Of a stretch of DNA of 24,105 nt, positions 14,282 through 22,582 are shown piece after piece (positions within the stretch are counted from its first letter, which is position 1; the number at the start of each line of letters is the position of its first letter). The notes beneath the pieces are model-generated. The model made no database searches and was not told the origin of the DNA. It worked only from the letters and a program-made list of their open reading frames with translations. The DNA is from Rickettsiales bacterium. GTDB lineage: Bacteria; Pseudomonadota; Alphaproteobacteria; Rs-D84; CACZYB01. The translations under genes were made by a program, and so were the position numbers. Location of the stretch: NCBI GenBank assembly GCA_031288035.1, contig JAITSG010000037.1, positions 1 through 24,105 on the forward strand, read 5' to 3'.

Positions 14282-17200
14282 ATGATGAACGAAATAGCAA
14301 ACGTATTCAAAACCCAGACTCCGGACGACGTGTTCTCGCGCCTTAAGATAACGGTCGCGAGCCCCGAGGAGATAAGGAGCTGGAGCTACGGCGAGGTGAA
14401 AAAGACCGAAACCATAAACTACCGCACATTCAAGCCGGAAAAGGACGGCCTCTTCTGCGCCAAGATATTCGGGCCGGTCAAGGACTACGAATGCCTGTGC
14501 GGAAAATACAAGCGCATAAAATACCGCGGCATAGTGTGCGAAAAATGCGGCGTGGAGGTCACGCTGTCGAAAGTCCGGCGCGAACGCATGGGACACATAG
14601 AGCTCGCCTCGCCGGTCGCGCACATATGGTTCCTGAAATCCCTGCCGTCGAAAATAGGCCTGCTTCTCGACATACCGCTCAAGAAAATAGAAAAAGTCCT
14701 ATACTTCGACAACTATATCGTGATAGAGCCGGGGCTGACGCCTCTCAAGCTCCACGACCTCCTGACCGACGACCAGTACGCCCGGTACCAGGACGAATAC
14801 GGGGCGGACAGCTTCAGGGCCGGCATAGGCGCCGAGGCCCTCAAGGAAATGCTCGCCAACATAGACCTGGCGGCGACGGCCGAGGAGCTCCGCATCGCGC
14901 TAAAGGACATGAAGTTCGAAATGACCCGGAAAAAGGTCATACAGCGCCTAAAGATAGTCGAAAGCTTCATCAACTCGAAATCCAAGCCGGAATGGATGGT
15001 GCTGGACGTGCTGCCGGTGATACCGCCCGACCTGAGGCCGCTCGTGCCCCTGGACGGCGGACGGTTCGCAACCGCGGATCTGAACGACCTCTACCGCCGC
15101 GTCATAAACCGCAACAACAGGCTAAAGCGCCTGATGGAGCTGAAGGCCCCGGAAATAATCATCCGCAACGAAAAAAGGATGCTGCAGGAGGCCGTGGACA
15201 GCCTTATGGACAACAGCCGCAGGGCGCGCCCGGTCGTCGCGAACAACCGCAGGCTGCTCAAGTCGCTCGCCGACATGCTCAAGGGAAAAGCCGGCCGATT
15301 CCGGCAAAACCTCCTTGGAAAGCGCGTGGATTACTCCGGGCGGTCGGTCATAGTTTCCGGGCCTTCCCTGAAACTCAACCAATGCGGGCTTCCGAAACGC
15401 ATGGCCCTGGAGCTCTTCAAGCCGTTCATATACTCAAAACTCGAACAGTACGGGCACGCCAACACCATCAAGTCCGCCAAACGCATGGTCGACCGCGAGG
15501 AAGCCGTGGTGTGGGACATACTCGAAGAAGTCATAAGGGAGCATCCAGTCCTGCTAAACCGCGCGCCCTCCTTGCACAGGCTTTCCATACAGGCGTTCGA
15601 ACCGGTGCTTATCGAGGGAAAGGCCATACGGCTCCACCCCCTGGTCTGCCCCGCCTTCAACGCCGATTTCGACGGCGACCAGATGGCCGTGCACGTCCCC
15701 CTGTCGCTGGAGGCCCAGCTGGAGGCCAGAGCGCTTATGATGTCCACGAACAACATACTGCACCCCGCGTCCGGCAAGCCCATAATCACGCCGACGCAGG
15801 ACATGATACTAGGCGTATACTACCTTACCTTCGACATAGAAAACGCCAAGGGAGAGGGAATGGCGTTCTCGAGCCCGGACGAGGCGAAGCTCGCCCTGGA
15901 GGCGAAAAAACTCGACCTGCACGCCAAGATAAAGGTCAAGCTGGAGCATATAGACGACGACAACAGGCTCGTCAACTCGACCGTCGAAACCACCGCGGGG
16001 CGCGTCCTGGTATACGAAGTCGTCCCGAAAACGGCCGGAATACCGTTCAGCCTGATCAACCGCCAGGTGGGCAAAAAGGAAGTCGGCGCGATACTCGGCG
16101 CCGTATACAAGTCCGCGGGCCAGCGCGAAACCGCAAAGTTCGCCGACCGCATCATGACCGTCGGATTCAGAAACGCCATGCTGGCCGGCATATCGTTCGG
16201 CAAGGACTATATAATAGTGCCGGGAAACAAGCAGCAGCTTATCGACGAAACCGAAAAGCAGATAATAGAGTTCGAAAAACAGTACCAGGACGGGCTTATC
16301 ACCGCAAAGGAAAAGTACAACAAGGCCGTAGACGCGTGGGCCAGCTGCTCCGACAGGATGGCCGACGACATGATGAGAAAGTTCAGCCACCAGGCCCCGG
16401 GCGAATCCCAGAACCCGATATACATGATGGTCAATTCCGGCGCCCGCGGAAGCAAGGCGCAGGTCAGGCAGCTTGCCGCCATGCGCGGCCTCATGGCCAA
16501 GCCCTCCGGCGAGATTATAGAAACCCCGATACTCTCAAACTTCAAGGAAGGCCTGTCCGTCGCCGAATACTTCACCTCCACCCACGGCGCCAGAAAGGGC
16601 ATGTCCGACACCGCGCTCAAGACCGCGTCGGCCGGATACCTCACCCGCCGCCTGGTGGACGTGTCCCAGGACGCGATAGTCTCAATGGAAGACTGCCACA
16701 CCCCGCGCTATATAACCGTGACCGCAGTCGTGGACGGCGGCGCGGTGGTGGAGGGACTGGCCGAGCGCATACTCGGACGCGTGGCCGCGGAGGACATCCA
16801 CGACCCGAACGGCAACCTCATAGTCGCCAATGGCAACCAGATAGTAGAGGAGGACGTCAAGAAAATAACGGAGGCCGGCATAGAATCCGTCAACATACGC
16901 TCGGTCCTAACCTGCGACGCCCGCGACGGAGTGTGCGCCAAATGCTACGGCCGAGACCTCGCCCGCTCCACCATGGTCAACGTGGGCGAGGCGATCGGCA
17001 TAATCGCCGCACAGTCGATAGGCGAGCCCGGAACCCAGCTAACCATGCGCACCTTCCACATAGGCGGCGCCGCGCAGAAGGGCGCGATACAATCCTCCAT
17101 CGAATCGCCCTACGACGCAACGGTCAGGCTCCTGTCCACAAACCTGACCGCAAACTCGAACGGCGAAAGCATAGTCATGACGAAAAACGCCGAGCTCGCC

Positions 17201-18436
17201 TTCATAGACGCCAAAGGCAAGGAGATAAGCCGCAAGAAAGTCCCCTACGGCGCGAAGATGCACGCCAAGGACGGAAGCCAGGTTTCCAAGGGCCAGAAAC
17301 TGGCCGAATGGAACCCGTACATCCGCCCGATAATCACGGAGGCCTCCGGCAGGCTCAAGTTCGCAGACCTGCTGGACGGGATATCGGTCAGCGAAATACG
17401 CGACGAATCGACCGGAATGGTCAGCAAGATAGTCGTGGACTGGAAAACCGGAATCAAACGCGCAGACCTGAACCCCGCCGTGTTCATAACCGACGAAAAA
17501 GGCGAGATGAAGACCTTCGCCTCGGGCAACCCCGCGAAGTACATAATATCGCCGGGCACCTACCTCGCCATGAACAACGGAGACGAGGCCGCGGCAGGCG
17601 ACGTCATAGCCTACACGCTCCGCGAAGACAACAAGAACAAGGACATCACCGGCGGACTGCCGCGCGTGGCCGAACTGTTCGAAGCACGCCGCCCGGCGAA
17701 TTCCGCCATAATCGCGGACAAGGAGGGAACAGTCCAGTTCGCCGAGGATTCAAAGTCCAAGTACAAGATAGTCATCAACCCCACGGACGGGTCCGAACCT
17801 TCGGAATACCTCATATCCAAGACCACCGGAATCAACGTCCAGGACGGCGACTTCGTAAGGAAAGGCGACAAGATAACCGAAGGCCAGATAGCGCCGCACG
17901 ACATACTCAAGATATTCGGCGTGGAGGAACTCTCGAAATACCTGGTCGGCGAGATACAGGCCGTGTACCGCCTGCAGGGAGTCGAAATAAACGACAAGCA
18001 CATAGAGGTCATAGTCCGCCAGATGCTAAGAAAGCGCGAAATAGTAGATGCCGGCGCCACGACGTTCGTGGTCGGAGAATACGTGGACGAGGAAGACCTG
18101 GTGGCCGAAAACGAAAAGGCAAAGGCCGTGGGCGGAAAGCCGGCCGAATCGCGGCCATACCTGCTCGGAATCACCAAGGCCTCGCTCCAGACCAGGTCCT
18201 TCATATCGGCCGCAGCCTTCCAGGAAACCACCAAGGTCCTTATCGAATCGGCCATAGCCGGCCGCGAGGACCCGCTGATAGGCCTGAAGGAAAACATAAT
18301 AGTCGGCCGCCTCATCCCAGCGGGCACGGGCGCCTACATAAACCGCATGAAGGCAATCGCGAAGGAACAGGACCTGGAGATAGCCCGGACCGAAACAAAA
18401 CCGGAGGCGGATCCGACCCTGCCGGGGATAGCGTAG
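14282..18436 (+). CDS. rpoC: DNA-directed RNA polymerase subunit beta'
   Basis: Largest subunit of RNA polymerase, holding the catalytic magnesium. Visible elements in order: zinc site 1 (CLCGKYKR with CEKCG, near residues 70-90), the clamp region, the catalytic NADFDGDQMAVHVPLS loop with its three Asp, zinc site 2 (EDCHTPR and LTCDARDGVCAKCYG), the trigger loop and bridge region (IGIIAAQSIGEPGTQLTMRT), and a long C-terminal part. Length 1384 is typical of Alphaproteobacteria. Start is ATG 14282 (or the next codon), with AAGAGGG upstream. Fifty bases separate it from rpoB. Confidence 0.98.
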   Translation: MMNEIANVFKTQTPDDVFSRLKITVASPEEIRSWSYGEVKKTETINYRTFKPEKDGLFCAKIFGPVKDYECLCGKYKRIKYRGIVCEKCGVEVTLSKVRRERMGHIELASPVAHIWFLKSLPSKIGLLLDIPLKKIEKVLYFDNYIVIEPGLTPLKLHDLLTDDQYARYQDEYGADSFRAGIGAEALKEMLANIDLAATAEELRIALKDMKFEMTRKKVIQRLKIVESFINSKSKPEWMVLDVLPVIPPDLRPLVPLDGGRFATADLNDLYRRVINRNNRLKRLMELKAPEIIIRNEKRMLQEAVDSLMDNSRRARPVVANNRRLLKSLADMLKGKAGRFRQNLLGKRVDYSGRSVIVSGPSLKLNQCGLPKRMALELFKPFIYSKLEQYGHANTIKSAKRMVDREEAVVWDILEEVIREHPVLLNRAPSLHRLSIQAFEPVLIEGKAIRLHPLVCPAFNADFDGDQMAVHVPLSLEAQLEARALMMSTNNILHPASGKPIITPTQDMILGVYYLTFDIENAKGEGMAFSSPDEAKLALEAKKLDLHAKIKVKLEHIDDDNRLVNSTVETTAGRVLVYEVVPKTAGIPFSLINRQVGKKEVGAILGAVYKSAGQRETAKFADRIMTVGFRNAMLAGISFGKDYIIVPGNKQQLIDETEKQIIEFEKQYQDGLITAKEKYNKAVDAWASCSDRMADDMMRKFSHQAPGESQNPIYMMVNSGARGSKAQVRQLAAMRGLMAKPSGEIIETPILSNFKEGLSVAEYFTSTHGARKGMSDTALKTASAGYLTRRLVDVSQDAIVSMEDCHTPRYITVTAVVDGGAVVEGLAERILGRVAAEDIHDPNGNLIVANGNQIVEEDVKKITEAGIESVNIRSVLTCDARDGVCAKCYGRDLARSTMVNVGEAIGIIAAQSIGEPGTQLTMRTFHIGGAAQKGAIQSSIESPYDATVRLLSTNLTANSNGESIVMTKNAELAFIDAKGKEISRKKVPYGAKMHAKDGSQVSKGQKLAEWNPYIRPIITEASGRLKFADLLDGISVSEIRDESTGMVSKIVVDWKTGIKRADLNPAVFITDEKGEMKTFASGNPAKYIISPGTYLAMNNGDEAAAGDVIAYTLREDNKNKDITGGLPRVAELFEARRPANSAIIADKEGTVQFAEDSKSKYKIVINPTDGSEPSEYLISKTTGINVQDGDFVRKGDKITEGQIAPHDILKIFGVEELSKYLVGEIQAVYRLQGVEINDKHIEVIVRQMLRKREIVDAGATTFVVGEYVDEEDLVAENEKAKAVGGKPAESRPYLLGITKASLQTRSFISAAAFQETTKVLIESAIAGREDPLIGLKENIIVGRLIPAGTGAYINRMKAIAKEQDLEIARTETKPEADPTLPGIA

Positions 18437-18442
18437 CCGCCC

Positions 18443-18802
18443 ATGACCGAAAAGGCCATATCGCTGATCCCATTCTTGCTCCTGGCCCCGGACTTCATCC
18501 GGAGCCCGGAACAATGGCGCATGGTCTTCATGATAGTCGCGTGCGGATTCTGGTTCGGCCTGGCGATGGCGACGCACTTCGTGCGCTCGTACGCCGCAAG
18601 GGCCGTGAAGCTGAAAAACCACGGCAGGCTCAGAAAGGCGCAGTCCGCCATATGCGCCGCGGCGTTCCCATTGTCCCTGCTGCCGGAGGCGGCCCGCGGC
18701 ATGGGAGCAATGCTGTTCGCCGCCCCCATGATGGCTTTCGTGCGCGCGGCGGCGGCCATAGCGATCGGCGCCATAGCGCTCAAAATCGCAGAAAAGGATT
18801 GA
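18443..18802 (+). CDS. Small membrane protein downstream of rpoC, function unknown
   Basis: A 119-residue frame that begins six bases after the rpoC stop. It has three hydrophobic segments: about 5-17, 27-47 (MVFMIVACGFWFGLAMATHF) and 85-113 (Ala/Met-rich), with a basic stretch between the second and third (RAVKLKNHGRLRKAQ). I do not recognise the family. No ribosome-binding site is obvious, so translation may depend on coupling to rpoC. The rplU promoter overlaps its last codons. The open frame, hydrophobic pattern and codon use support a real gene. Confidence 0.65.
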   Translation: MTEKAISLIPFLLLAPDFIRSPEQWRMVFMIVACGFWFGLAMATHFVRSYAARAVKLKNHGRLRKAQSAICAAAFPLSLLPEAARGMGAMLFAAPMMAFVRAAAAIAIGAIALKIAEKD

Positions 18803-18827
18803 CAAGGGCCGCGCCGGACGCTAAAAT
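18799..18827 (+). promoter_or_regulatory. Promoter of rplU-rpmA
   Basis: TTGACA (18799-18804), exactly 17 bases, TAAAAT (18822-18827); start predicted near 18834. This is one of the best-matching promoters in the window and separates rplU-rpmA from the rpoBC unit. Confidence 0.8.
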
Positions 18828-18851
18828 CCCACAGCTTAACAGAGGTGCATG

Positions 18852-19145
18852 ATGTTCGCGATATTCAAAACCGGCGGAAAACAATACAAGGTCGAAAAGG
18901 GCGACGTCCTTTCGGTCGAAAAACTGGACGCCGAAAAACAGGCCGAATTCGGCGAGGTGCTGGCAATAGACGGGAAAATCGGAACCCCGACGCTGCCGGG
19001 CGCGAAGGTCACGGCCGAGATAGTAAGGCACGCGAAGGGCGACAAGGTCATAGTGTTCAAGAAAAAACGCCGCCAGAATTACCGCAGGACCGCCGGACAC
19101 AGGCAGGCCCGGACAGAAATCAAAATAACCGACATAAAGGGGTAG
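18852..19145 (+). CDS. rplU: 50S ribosomal protein L21
   Basis: Large-subunit protein that binds 23S rRNA. The product (97 residues) opens FAIFKTGGKQYKVEKGDVLSV and contains the family's KVIVFKKKRRQNYRRTAGHRQ basic stretch near the C-terminus. Two consecutive ATG codons exist (18849 and 18852); AGAGG lies about six bases before the second, which also gives the usual N-terminus, so I place the start there. Followed by rpmA three bases later, the universal pairing. Confidence 0.96.
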   Translation: MFAIFKTGGKQYKVEKGDVLSVEKLDAEKQAEFGEVLAIDGKIGTPTLPGAKVTAEIVRHAKGDKVIVFKKKRRQNYRRTAGHRQARTEIKITDIKG

Positions 19146-19148
19146 GAA

Positions 19149-19397
19149 ATGGCACACAAGAAAGCCGGCGGCAGCAGCAAGAACGGACGCGATTCCGAGG
19201 GCCGGCGCCTTGGGCTGAAACGCTTCGGCGGCCAGCAGGTGGCGCCCGGCACCATAATAGTCAGGCAGCGCGGAACGAAATTCCACCCAGGCAAAAACGT
19301 CGGCATGGGGCGCGACCACACGATATTCGCGACGGCCGAGGGCTCGGTCTCGTTCAAGACCGGCGAAAAGGGCCGCAAGTATATAAATATAGTGTAA
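19149..19397 (+). CDS. rpmA: 50S ribosomal protein L27
   Basis: L27 reaches the peptidyl transferase centre with its N-terminus. The product (82 residues) begins MAHKKAGGSSKNGRDSEGRR and shows GQQVAPGTIIVRQRGTKFHPG, both diagnostic. No Firmicute-type N-terminal extension is present. The AGGGGTAGGAA ahead of the ATG supplies the ribosome-binding site. Followed by a clear terminator. Confidence 0.97.
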   Translation: MAHKKAGGSSKNGRDSEGRRLGLKRFGGQQVAPGTIIVRQRGTKFHPGKNVGMGRDHTIFATAEGSVSFKTGEKGRKYINIV

Positions 19398-19421
19398 GGC
19401 GCGCATATCGCGCGAATTCCC

Positions 19422-19448
19422 AATCCCCGGCTTTGCCCGGGGATTTTT
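19422..19448 (+). terminator. Rho-independent terminator of rplU-rpmA
   Basis: AATCCCCGG (19422-19430) pairs perfectly with CCGGGGATT (19437-19445) around a 6-base loop; the T-run reaches 19448. A smaller hairpin (GCGCG/CGCGC, about 19399-19413) lies between the stop codon and this stem. Confidence 0.9.
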
Positions 19449-19476
19449 CGGCGGAAATTACTGCTCTATATAACGC

Positions 19477-19505
19477 TTGACAAAATTATATGAATAGTCT
19501 ATATA
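19477..19505 (+). promoter_or_regulatory. Promoter of the 19534 gene
   Basis: TTGACA (19477-19482), 17 bases, TATATA (19500-19505). The start near 19512 leaves a 22-base leader that carries GGGGGT ahead of ATG 19534. Confidence 0.7.
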
Positions 19506-19533
19506 TCAGATCGACAAATCCAGCGGGGGTAAA

Positions 19534-20151
19534 ATGAACGCCAAATACCATACGCAAAAAACATGGTTCAAGGACGAATCGGAGCTTAAATCCCATGTCA
19601 TCTCCAAACTGTTGGAAATTCCGGGCATGGGAATGGAGCAGGCGGAAATAACGGCCGGAAAATTGCTGGCTAAAGATTTAAGTAACTATCTATTTTCTGT
19701 AAGTAAAAAAGATAGCTCTATTTTCGATTTTTGTGGAAAAATACAATCTACGGCCGAAAGATTCAAGAGCGAGGGACTTACCATAAGCGACTACCTCAAG
19801 GCGGCGGTGAAGCAACCGTCGCTGTTCTACCAGTCGCCGGAAACCGTCGCCGGGCATATAAATATGCTTATCGATATGAGAGATAGAGGATTATTCGATT
19901 TGAGGGGTGCAAATTTAATGCACAGGATATGCTCTGACCCTAGCCATACTATAACTATCGCAAACGAAAATCTGCAGGCCAGGGATATAGCGTGCCAGAT
20001 AGGCAAGAACGCCGGACATAGAGTGCGGCCCTTTAGCGTCGTTTTTGTGGAAAACCGCCCGTCGGCCGAAGGGCGGATCATAAGCGCGCTTGGCAAGGAC
20101 TCCATGGCCGTACAGCTATACCGCGAATTCGGCATAATCAAGTCGAGGTAA
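19534..20151 (+). CDS. Hypothetical helical-repeat protein
   Basis: I do not recognise this 205-residue protein with certainty. It is predicted soluble and mostly helical. Residues about 70-145 look like two degenerate repeats of roughly 38 residues: AERFKSEGLT, then LKAAVKQPSLFYQSPETV, matched by a second unit with RDRGLFDLR, LMHRICSDPS and ANENL. The pattern of a short helix, a Pro, and a Ser-Pro-Glu turn recalls mTERF-like helical repeats, but that is inference. Base use is uneven: AT-rich blocks with TTA, AGT and CTA codons (about 19660-19750 and 19857-19930) flank a GC-rich block encoding the first repeat. It is a single-gene unit with its own promoter and likely terminator. The mosaic composition suggests transfer or recombination among paralogues. 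Confidence 0.7.
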   Translation: MNAKYHTQKTWFKDESELKSHVISKLLEIPGMGMEQAEITAGKLLAKDLSNYLFSVSKKDSSIFDFCGKIQSTAERFKSEGLTISDYLKAAVKQPSLFYQSPETVAGHINMLIDMRDRGLFDLRGANLMHRICSDPSHTITIANENLQARDIACQIGKNAGHRVRPFSVVFVENRPSAEGRIISALGKDSMAVQLYREFGIIKSR

Positions 20152-20154
20152 TCC

Positions 20155-20204
20155 GGCGGGCCGCGCTAAACCCGATTCCGGCCCGGGCCCCGCCCGTCCT
20201 TTTT
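20155..20204 (+). terminator. Probable terminator after the 19534 gene
   Basis: GGCGGG (20155-20160) can pair with CCCGCC (20189-20194), or alternatively CGGGCC (20157-20162) with GGCCCG (20180-20185); five T follow at 20200-20204. The stem is GC-rich but the loop is large, so this is less certain than the rpmA terminator. Confidence 0.5.
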
Positions 20205-20207
20205 CAT

Positions 20208-20236
20208 TTGATTATAACCCGGAACAGTGCTATAAT
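20208..20236 (+). promoter_or_regulatory. Strong promoter with extended -10
   Basis: TTGATT (20208-20213), 17 bases, TGC-TATAAT (-10 at 20231-20236). The start is predicted near 20243. It drives the structured stretch at 20243-20410 and may also supply the secreted-protein gene at 20444. Confidence 0.75.
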
Positions 20237-20240
20237 TCCC

Positions 20241-20396
20241 ATGTGTCCGAAAGGGCGCGAGGCTTTCAAGGGCCTTATTTCACGCGGCGCGATACATGCC
20301 GGGATTGTATCCCCTGAAAACGGGGAGGCCGTTGCGTATGTACAAGGGCTTGTCCCCAAAGGCTACGGCAATCATTTCGTGAAATATGATTCTTGA
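20241..20396 (+). CDS. Possible 51-residue leaderless ORF overlapping a structured RNA
   Basis: ATG 20241 opens a 51-residue frame (begins MCPKGREAFKG, ends NHFVKYDS) at the predicted transcription start, so translation would have to be leaderless. The product shows no recognisable domain, though its composition looks protein-like. The same bases form long complementary arms, so this may be a non-coding RNA, a leader, or a remnant of a longer gene. An upstream TTG would extend the frame through the promoter and is unlikely. Confidence 0.3.
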   Translation: MCPKGREAFKGLISRGAIHAGIVSPENGEAVAYVQGLVPKGYGNHFVKYDS

Positions 20397-20410
20397 ACTC
20401 CCCGACCTTT
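20243..20410 (+). ncRNA. Candidate structured RNA or long 5' leader
   Basis: The stretch downstream of a strong promoter folds back on itself. Bases 20265-20284 and 20378-20397 pair at 18 of 20 positions: TTCAAG/CTTGAA, ATTTCACG/CGTGAAAT, and between them a 6x6 region with two G-U, one C-G and one U-A pair. AAAGG (20250-20254) can pair with CCTTT (20406-20410) outside. Inside lie hairpins GATACA/TGTATC (20291-20311), CCCC/GGGG (about 20311-20324) and GCCGT/ACGGC (20328-20369). This could be a stand-alone small RNA with a rod-like closing stem or a regulatory leader of the gene at 20444. I do not recognise a known class. Confidence 0.45.
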
Positions 20411-20443
20411 TTGGATGCGCAACATTCGAAAGGGAGAAGGAAT

Positions 20444-21283
20444 ATGAGAAAAGCATCCATCATAGCTCTAGCCGCCGCGGCATTCGGAGGAATTTTCGCT
20501 TATGCCGCGCAGGGAGCGCCGAGAAACAAATTGCCGAGGGCGGCGTCCGCCCGCTCCGGGGGAACCTCCCGAGGCACCAAGAAAAGGACCGGACAGACGT
20601 CCCGCCGCCGCGCCGGAGCCTCTTCCCGAGCTTCGGCCGCCGTTTCGAAGGAAGCACAGGCCGAGGCCCCGGCCAAGCCCGGCGTCGATCTTCAAGAATT
20701 CGACAGCTTCCTCATTGATCTGAAGGACAAGCTCGGCTACAATTATTCCACGAGGAGCTTCGCAAAGTTCGACTTCGCAGAGGCCGCGGCCCTAAAGGGG
20801 ACAATCGACGAATTGAGAAAGGAACTAGCCGAGATAAAAGACAAGACCGCCGGGATAAAATCCGTAAAAACGAACTGTCCGACAAACCGGATACTGACCG
20901 AAAACGAGGCGGCGGCATGCGTGGGCGTGACGCAGATGTCCGACTGGTCCGTCGCGTCCGGCTATGATGGAAACTTCGCCAATGTCGCCAAGGGAACGCT
21001 GGAACCCGGAACCTACATGCTAGTATCAAGCTATCCGAAAAACCAATATGGCGGGAACCTGAGCGCCGAGGCGGTGATTCTCGATAAAAAAGCCGGATTC
21101 AAAAGCCAGCACTCGAACGGCATATTCTGGACTTCCATAGACCTGAACCACGAAATATTCCAACAAGAAAGCCTCCGCGGGCGCTCGTACAACAGCCAGC
21201 TCTTCAATTCGAACGTGCCGGGCGTGGATGCGGCGGCATTGCCGAAGACCTTGGGCTTATGGATATACAAACTCAAGCAGTAA
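20444..21283 (+). CDS. Secreted hypothetical protein with coiled coil
   Basis: The 279-residue product has a signal peptide (MRKAS, an Ala-rich core, probable cut after AQG near residue 24), a basic low-complexity linker rich in Arg, Ser and Gly (about 25-65), a short coiled coil (about 113-140, with ALKGTIDELRKELAEIKDK) and a C-terminal domain of about 135 residues rich in Gly, Ser, Asn and aromatics that looks beta-structured. Cys145 and Cys159 could form a disulfide. I do not recognise the family; periplasmic or surface location is inferred. The start at 20444 is set by GGAGAAGG and the signal peptide; an in-frame extension to 20393 lacks both. It ends nine bases from the stop of proS on the other strand. 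Confidence 0.8.
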   Translation: MRKASIIALAAAAFGGIFAYAAQGAPRNKLPRAASARSGGTSRGTKKRTGQTSRRRAGASSRASAAVSKEAQAEAPAKPGVDLQEFDSFLIDLKDKLGYNYSTRSFAKFDFAEAAALKGTIDELRKELAEIKDKTAGIKSVKTNCPTNRILTENEAAACVGVTQMSDWSVASGYDGNFANVAKGTLEPGTYMLVSSYPKNQYGGNLSAEAVILDKKAGFKSQHSNGIFWTSIDLNHEIFQQESLRGRSYNSQLFNSNVPGVDAAALPKTLGLWIYKLKQ

Positions 21284-21292
21284 GCCGGGTTT

Positions 21293-22582
21293 TTACGACT
21301 TTCCGGCCGTACAGGATTTTACGATTTTTTCGATAAACCCGGCCGAATCCTCGATTTTCAACTCCGACGGGCCGGGGGCTATTCCCGAATAGGAAATCTC
21401 GAACGCGCCCCTAGCAAAAGTCTTGTCCGACGAAACCACGCGGATCGGAGCGCCCAATAAATCCGCATTCGCGAACTTCGACCCCGCCCTGTCGCTTGTC
21501 GCGTCTATTACGGCCTCTATTCCCGCGGCGGCCAGTTCCGAATAAAGTTCCTCGGCCGCGGCCACGGCCCTGGCATCGGCGCCCAGCGAGATTATATGAA
21601 CCTTGTACGGCGCGACGGCGAGGTTGAATACGGCTTTCGAATCGGATTTAGACGCCTCGAGCACGCAGCCGAGCGTCCGGCTTATACCTATGCCGTAGCA
21701 GCCCATCACCGGCGTTTGCAGCCTCCCGCCCTCGTCCGCGAACGACACCCCCATGGCCTTCGTGTACTTGTCGCCGAGACGGAAGATGTTCCCGACCTCC
21801 ACCGCGCGGGCCTTCCTGAGCGCGGCGCCGCACCTAGGGCACTCGACCACGTCGGCCGCTTCCTTGTCCCCGCCGGTCAATATCTCCTTATTGGACCGGA
21901 AAGAACAGGAATCGCACATGTACACCGTGTCCTCCCCGACCGGCGAGAGCCACTGGAATTCGTGCGAATTCTGGTCGGCCATGTCGCCGCCCAGGGCCTC
22001 GACGTCCACGACGCCCTTTAGCCCTATCCTCTTGTATATCCTGTGGTACGCGGCGAGAATCTCGGCGTACACCTTGTCCAAGCTCTCATTGTCGGCATGG
22101 AACGAATAGGCGTCCTTCATCAAAAATTCGCGCGCGCGCAACAGGCCTGCCCTGGGCCTCAACTCGTCCCTGTACTTGGTCTGGAACTGATAGAGAGTGA
22201 ACGGAAGCTGGCGGTAGCTCTGGATGCTTGTACGCACATAGTCGACCGCGACCTCCTCGTGGCTCAGATTGAAGGCCATATCGGTCCCGACGTGCGTCTT
22301 GAACTTCAGAAGCACGTCTATCTTGTCGCGGCCCGTCTCCTCCCAAAGCGACAGGGGGGACAGGACGGGCATCAGGATTTCCTGGCACCCCATGCGGTCG
22401 AGCTCGTCCCTGACTATATCCTCTATGTTGCGCATGGCGCGCCACGCGACGATGGAATAGGTGTAGACGCCGGCCGCGGTCTGGCGTATATAGCCGCCCT
22501 TCAAGGCCAGCCTGTGGCCGGACGTCTGGGCGTCGGCGGGCAGGTCCCTCATGCGGGATAGGAATAAGGACTCCGCCCTCAC
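21293..22582 (-). CDS. proS: Prolyl-tRNA synthetase, short form without editing insertion
   Basis: Class II enzyme that charges tRNA-Pro. Visible blocks: N-terminal LALKGGYIRQTAAGVYTY, the NLSHEE segment, motif 2 RPRAGLLRAREFLMKDAYSF, the Cys pairs CDSC and CPRC that flank the position of the editing insertion in long bacterial enzymes, then EVGNIFRLGDKYTKAMGV, motif 3 GCYGIGISRTLG and the anticodon-binding domain (APYKVHIISLG). At 429 residues it lacks the roughly 180-residue insertion, as in alphaproteobacterial ProRS. The start is GTG 22582, overlapping the infA stop by four bases (GTGA) with AGGAGG five bases upstream; a longer frame to 22693 is only a shadow of infA. Without the insertion it probably cannot clear Ala-tRNA-Pro in cis. 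Confidence 0.95.
   Translation of the reverse strand: MRAESLFLSRMRDLPADAQTSGHRLALKGGYIRQTAAGVYTYSIVAWRAMRNIEDIVRDELDRMGCQEILMPVLSPLSLWEETGRDKIDVLLKFKTHVGTDMAFNLSHEEVAVDYVRTSIQSYRQLPFTLYQFQTKYRDELRPRAGLLRAREFLMKDAYSFHADNESLDKVYAEILAAYHRIYKRIGLKGVVDVEALGGDMADQNSHEFQWLSPVGEDTVYMCDSCSFRSNKEILTGGDKEAADVVECPRCGAALRKARAVEVGNIFRLGDKYTKAMGVSFADEGGRLQTPVMGCYGIGISRTLGCVLEASKSDSKAVFNLAVAPYKVHIISLGADARAVAAAEELYSELAAAGIEAVIDATSDRAGSKFANADLLGAPIRVVSSDKTFARGAFEISYSGIAPGPSELKIEDSAGFIEKIVKSCTAGKS

Noticed and set aside
14491..18852. A 1453-residue plus-strand frame inside rpoC
   Set aside because: It is an alternate frame of rpoC, extremely rich in Arg, Gly, Pro and His, with no recognisable domain.
20208..20240. 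TTG start at 20208 for the small frame ending at 20396
   Set aside because: The added codons coincide with the -35, spacer and -10 of a strong promoter, so they would not be in the transcript.
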